From: Diphasiastrum complanatum
Taxonomy: Eukaryota; Streptophyta; Lycopodiopsida; Lycopodiales; Lycopodiaceae
Reading direction: 5' to 3'
Length of the DNA: 64,000 nt
Assembly: GCA_029204225.1 (NCBI GenBank)
Contig: CM055099.1
Location: 70,133,349-70,197,348, forward strand
The position numbers and the translations under genes were made by a program. This document shows, piece by piece, positions 38,870-45,600 of the stretch; position 1 is the stretch's first letter, and each line of letters opens with the position of its first letter. The notes below the pieces were generated by a model that did no database searches, was not told where the DNA came from, and was given only the letters and a program-made list of their open reading frames with translations.

Positions 38870-39345
38870 AGAAGAAGAAGAAGAAGAAGAAGCTTTATTA
38901 ACGTCTTTTCCATGCCAAAAGGCATATAAGATGAGCAAGTACATCAAAATGGATGGCACCAAGACAGAGCAATGTCGTCAAAACAACATAACTAAAACCA
39001 AACTAACTAAGACGAGAAAAAAAGGCTCTCACGCAGGAGGCAACTTAAAATACAGAAAATTCTCTCTTGACTAAAAGGCTTTCACTTGCTTCCTTAATGA
39101 GCTGCTTCCGTTCCTTCTACTGTAAGGCAGTTAGATCCTCATAAACGAAAACATTACTGCCTTTAAACCATCCACGATGCTTAAGAACTCCATTACGACA
39201 ATCAATGTATTTAAAACGGATGAATACAACCGAAGAGTCGAACTTACTGTGCCAAGCTGCTTCCACGACGCCTTCCTCTTCCTCATAGGAAAGTGAGGTT
39301 AGAAGTTCTTTGGCTGCAAGCAAGGGGTCAGTTTCGGAAAGACCT

Positions 39346-39404
<59 letters not shown>

Positions 39405-39569
39405 TGGATGACAGGTCACAGTCGCGGAGCTAGAGTGGCATCGATGGAGTGGAGCTACTCTATGGCAGGTAAGGGAGCGATCCACATAAGCAAGCAGCCA
39501 TCACCAACGATGGAGCAGCCACGCTGGATCAGAGCGATGGATCAGAGTGCTGGATCAGCGCCATCCCCA

Positions 39570-39619
<50 letters not shown>

Positions 39620-42600
39620 TAGGTTATTACCTATGTTGAACCTTAGCAATCACGCTTGTAATGAAATAGAAACTGAGATGAGTTTGCAGCAGCAAGAGAC
39701 AATTAGTTAGTCATGAAAAGTGCTTCAAAGTTAAGTCCACTCTTATTTGAATTTATCAAATGTGATTATGCTTCTAGTTAGTATTTTTGACAAGAATGTG
39801 CATTTCTAGTCATATGAAGGTTGAAGTTGGTTGTGTATACTTTTATTACTTTATATTGATTTTTTTCTTTAGTAACATAGAAGATTAAGTCATATAGTAG
39901 CATTCTTGCCTATCGTTCTCTAGCATGGGCTTGACTTTTGGTCATGGGGGCTTCAGGAATGAGAAGCTTGTGTTTGGATGAAATGCTCTTATGTAGTTGT
40001 TTTTGGGAAAAAACCACATTTTGATCGTTGTCTTTCATGATGCAGGTAACCAAATTATGTGATTTAGGCCCGAATGATACCGTATGTTCGGTTGGTTGGA
40101 CTCAAAGGGGCACATATTTAGCTATTGGCACCAACCTTGGTGAAGTTCAGGTAACTTTGGTAAACAGTTATAGTGCACTACTATGACATAACATCATATA
40201 ATAGCAAGAGAGTAAGGCTCAAGTAATTATTAGTAATGTGCCATTAACTCTCCTTCTTAAAAAAGACAGTGTCTGCTATGCCGGTTTAACAATGAAGATA
40301 GTGAGAATTCACTGGAAACGCAAAAATGTTGATGTTTGAAAGATTATGATGATCAAAGCTGCAATTATGAAGATGTTGGTACTACAAAAAGCAAACTGCT
40401 ACTACTGGAACCATGAAGATGGAGAGATTGCACATCGAATTATGCTAGCTCATCCTAGTCATTATGTTGTTCTTTGAGCAATCATATGAAGGGAATGTGG
40501 CTTGCAGGCCTATTTATAGTCTTTTAGGCCCTAAATATGATCTAAACATGACTGAAGGTTTATGCCCCTTTTTTGGGGCCCTATAAAAACCCGACTATAA
40601 TTATTGTGTAAACATAGTCCTATATTTGTGTGTGTAATAATAAACCTTTTTGTTAAATATTGGTAAACCAATTGATATACGAGGCATCGTTGATGTGGGC
40701 TAAGATTTGAGCATCAACAACTCGTCATGAAAGAGAATTTTTCTCCCACACTTGTGATATGTTGGGCATCAAGATATATGGTGTTTTGTTTGCCACCTCA
40801 TCGGAATTGGATAGGAGTGCTCTTCATGGTGCAACGACCTGGGCTTGAGTTATGAACTGAATTACAGGTATTAGTATCAATAAAGCATAAAGATCAAATA
40901 TGAGGCAGCAAAGACTAATTCCTACAAGAATAGCATAGATGCATCACAATAATCATGAACGTATTCCTACAAGCCATGGATAGCTAAAACCTAATTAGGA
41001 CTAAGAAAGTAACCAATATTATAAGCTAAGTAATGAATAACAACGTGTCCTACTTATACCCACAGAGAAGCCCTAAAGGAAGCTTTTAGAAGATAAGGTT
41101 ATTGAAGCTAAGCTATCCTGGGCCCTAAGGACTTGCTCTCAACGGTAGTGGCCCAATAATTACGGGTATACTAGTTATGGTTTATTCCAGCTATATAACT
41201 GCTTGAATCCTGCTACACTTGGAGACGAGATGTGTAGAGCCCTCAAGCTTAAAACCAGGCTATACCAAGTGGTGGGTGAAAGTAGGTGCTTAACTAATTT
41301 CCCCCCACCCCCCTTGTTTGGACTTTACATTGATAAGCTGGAGAGAACGATTGTGCAGGATGGAGGTGAGGGATTTACTTCATGTGATCTGCTAATTTCT
41401 ATTCTGCTTTATGTCGATGATGTAGTACTCATGTTGAGGACCAAAGAGGGATTACAAAGACACTTGGATATATTATGTTCTTTTTGTTCACGTTTGGGAT
41501 TGACAGTGAACATTGTGAAGACCAAAGGTATGGTCTTCAATGCCTCACATGCATTTATGTAGAGCCTTATCTTCTCGGGAGGTGGGAGGAGGCCGGCTAC
41601 TTGTATGGCAGACAACATGGCAGCATGCTTAAGCAGTACACCTGTCTTTCTTCCACTTGTATATATGTAAGAATTAAGTTGCCGTTATCTCTCTTTGTTT
41701 GCCATGCCATATCTAAGCCGTCACTATTGTGATCTAGTGTACTCTCAAGAAAGTGTTTTGTTTTCTCAATAGCATTTTGAGTATCTGCAATACCACGTAC
41801 CCTTATATTGAGAGCCTTATTTCCTTAGGAGGTGGGAGGAGGCTAGTTGGCTTGCATGGCAAGCACCACATGTACCTATAGCAAGTAGGGTGCTCGCTTG
41901 CTGGGCTGTGGCATGGCTACAAACATGCAGGGGGGGTGTTACGTCATGGAGAATGGGGGGGACTAGCTCCCCTTGGTTTTTCTGGGGTCATGTTGTAGGT
42001 AGGGTGGAGAGAGGGTGGGCTTGGGGATGGGGCGAAGAGAGCTATAAAGAGCTTGGGCACTATGGGGAGAGAGAAAGAAAGAAATATTGTCCTTGAATGC
42101 TAAAAAGCATGTAAGACCAAGTAGCGCATTTCCAATGTGAGTCTATGTAGGAGCACAAATATGTCTCCAGAATAAACCTCAAATTCTTCAAGAGTAAACT
42201 CTAAAGAGATAAACTCTCTGCATAACTGAAAAGATGCTGCAACTGATACAATGATACAATGATATAATGCTGCAATGATCACATGAGAGGCATATGTCCT
42301 GTCATAGGAGAACATACAAGAGAACAAAGCATACCCATATGGTACTAGTCCACTACTAAACTCTAATGAAGCATGAAAGGATAGATTGTCTTGGCCTTGA
42401 TGATGGTGCTGAAGATGTACAAGGTTGTCGTCTCATATGGGTGCCTGTGGTCCTCCGTCGAAGTCTATGACCATGTCCCAGCTGTGCCACTACTATCTCC
42501 GAGTACGATGTTGGTTATGGAACGGGATGTCTGTCTCATCCTCAGATAATGTCCCACTCTCAATGGATGCTCTACGCTGTCTCCTCGAAAAAAACGATGT

Positions 42601-45600
42601 AATCTGTGGCTGGGAATCACCATGTTGATTATGCTAACAGATATTTCGACGTAGAAGAATATCTCTCGGATCACAGCCACACAATGTGGATCATCATAAG
42701 AATTAAGAGAGCGTAGTGTGACTGGGGAATCTCGGAATAGACAATGGTACCACCCTATGATCTCATAATAAACAGGGCACCTGAAGACAAAGTGCTCCAC
42801 AGACTCCACCTTGTCTAATGTACATAACTGGTGGATCCCACTCTCATGTGGAGTGCCATGAAATCGTTTCGTCTCTACATATAGCTGATGTGATGAAACA
42901 AGAAGCTGACCCAATGTGAATCGCCAGCAGTGTGAGGGACCACTATCTAGGTATTGAGGTAATATTGGTACATAAATAACATCTAACTCTAGGAAATGTG
43001 AGTGAAAGAACTCTAACTTAATCTCAAGAGGTCCTTTGCCAAGTCCTCTGGATGTATGCGCAATAAATAACACCTCAAATATACTGATGGGATCCCGTCA
43101 GTAACTTCGAGATAGCTAGACCATATGTGTATAGAAGACGAGAGGCCTGGGAGTACCATGAAAGAGGACTCTGATCATGTAGTATCTGAGATGACTGAAG
43201 AGGCCTATGCAACAATCGATCAACTAGGAGACTCAACAATCTCTAGATAAATATGATCATTCCTGAAAATAGCCTTGACCTGAAGAAGTATGACTGCAAA
43301 CTCAGCCAATATGATCACATGAGGGAATGAAGGCCTAGCCTAGACCATGCGTGAGAGCATAGTAGTCTGTAAGCGAGAGATACTGGCCCACCCGACTGTG
43401 GTAGTCCTGTGCACCAAACCTCTATAAAATAAATAGCGGTAGGTGAAACCTAATCTCAAAAAGTCTGCACTTACTCAAGGAATCCCAAATGTACTTCCTA
43501 AAACAAGTGGATTTTTTGTTGCTAGTCGCTCGAGATAATGTAAAAAACGGCTCAATCTACCTTAGAATTCTGAAAGATTCCAAGGTAACGAGGACAGAAA
43601 AATATCCTAAGTTGTCCCTTTGTTTCAGTGGGCCTTTTCGTATTGTAAAGAAATTTAATCGGAATGCTTGTCAACTAGATCTTCTGCAAGGAATCAAACT
43701 TCATCCAGTCTTTCACATAAGTCATTTAACGAAACGACTTGGTGTGAAGGATGGTTTGATTCAGGCAGATGACCTAGTTCAGTTGGAGGGTTTGTCCATC
43801 ATTGTACCTTCAGAACTTCAGGCTGTTGATGTATGTCAACGTGGACTGATAACCCGTGAAGTGACTGAGTACTTGGTTCGTTGGAAAGGTAGTTCGGCAG
43901 ATGACCATGCAGATGCCAACTCACCACCTTCTCAGCTTCTCTTTGCTGGAGGTCCTGTAGAAGCAGCCATGGATGAAGCTTTTGACCCTTATCCTCATCA
44001 AGCCCAGCTCTTCAACTCTTCGCCGCTGCCAATCATGCTTAGAAAACTTGCCTTAAATGCTTGTACCACATTCACAAGAGCTCTATCACATCTTTCTACT
44101 CCTCCAGTGCCAAGTAAATGTGACATAATCCGTTTTGGACCTGTTCCCAATGGCTTCAGCACACCCAAAAGCCTTCAGCTCTTCAGTCCCGAGGCCCTAA
44201 AATGGCCAATTGGCTCCAAAATGGGGTGGGGGGGGCACTTTGGCCTCCTTTTGGGGCCTGGTGGGCCCAATTTTTTTGGCACCAATTGTCCGTGTTTCAA
44301 ATGCATCTGAAGAAAGTTTCAAAGGTGTTTGAATGTAACACTGCACACAGCATGCTTGGGCGCATTTATATGCGTTCCCTTGATTTTGAACCTGTAAATA
44401 AGTGCTTGTAAGAGTTTTTCAGTTTTTGTCACATTTAGTCCTTAAATGATTCAGTTATCATCCTGCTAAATTTTTCCATTGTAACTTTTGAAACCTACAG
44501 AATCTTAGCACATATATCGATTCTATTTTGTTTGCAAATTTTGATTAGAAGCATTGAAGTTTGTTCAAATCAGGGTGTGCATCCAGTTAAAATTTGCTAT
44601 TTTCACTTTATTTTTACCCTGTGCACTAGCTTTTGCATTTCTAGAAGCAGTTGAACTTTCTATCATAGCCAAGTTTCTATTCAAGGTCTTTTATCTATTA
44701 TAGCAACTTACCTAGCTCTTAGTCTATATGAGCTTGGACTCTTATCATGACTGCCCTTTCCTTGTTTGGTTAATGCCAGTGTACTGTGACTTTCAGCTTT
44801 TGATCTGAATGATGTGAGACGTTTTTTATCATGTCTACCTTCTCTTCACAGATTTGGGATGCCGCACGTTGTAAGAAAGTGAGGACAATGGGGGGTCATC
44901 GGACTAGGGTTGGAACGTTAGCTTGGAGCTCTCACATCTTGTCATCTGGCAGCCGAGATCGCAACATATTGCAGCGTGATGTTCGAGCTCAAGAAGACTT
45001 TGTCAGTAAACTTGTTGGGCACAAGTCTGAGGTAACATTATGGAAGCTAAAACAGTTACTCAAAAGTTTTTGTGAGGTTTGTCCTTGCAATGAAAATCCA
45101 GCTTGATGTTTATAGTGTCCTCTCATAAGGTTCCTTAATCATCCAGAGCCGGCTTTGCAAATGCATTTCTGTAAGTATCTCGTAGAAATCTGCAGGCATT
45201 TGTAACTGAAACTGATCCTCTTTACATGATGGCCAAGGTCTGTGGCCTGAAATGGTCGTATGATGATCGAGAACTTGCATCTGGTGGCAATGACAATCAG
45301 GTTTGCTCCCAACAGGTTTAAGGATTCGAGCTTTCTTGTCTAAGCTTCTAGTCTTTTAGAGCACAAATTTCATGACATCTGTGATTAGTTAGTACATCAC
45401 TTCAAAAATAAAATTCTTAGCTTCTTATTTGAAAAAAATTAGTCAATACCCTACTTTGCATATGTCTAGATGGGTAGTGAATATAATAATCTTATTGTCA
45501 TATGGCAGCTCTTTGTATGGAATCAAGTATCTACGCAGCCTGTACTAAAATTCAGTGAACATACCGCAGCTGTGAAAGCAATCGCTTGGTCACCACATCA

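Larger units (their letters stand above)
19123..40045 (+). other. FZR intron 2, 20.9 kb, retrotransposon-filled
   Basis: Defined by exons 2 and 3. From left: about 1.4 kb without recognisable content, a + strand LINE 3' fragment, a minus-strand copia gag fragment, then minus-strand LINE copies with (GA)n tracts between many of them, and about 430 bp of plain sequence before exon 3. All longer LINE copies lie antisense to the gene, as expected if sense copies with their AATAAA ends are selected against. Confidence 0.9.
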
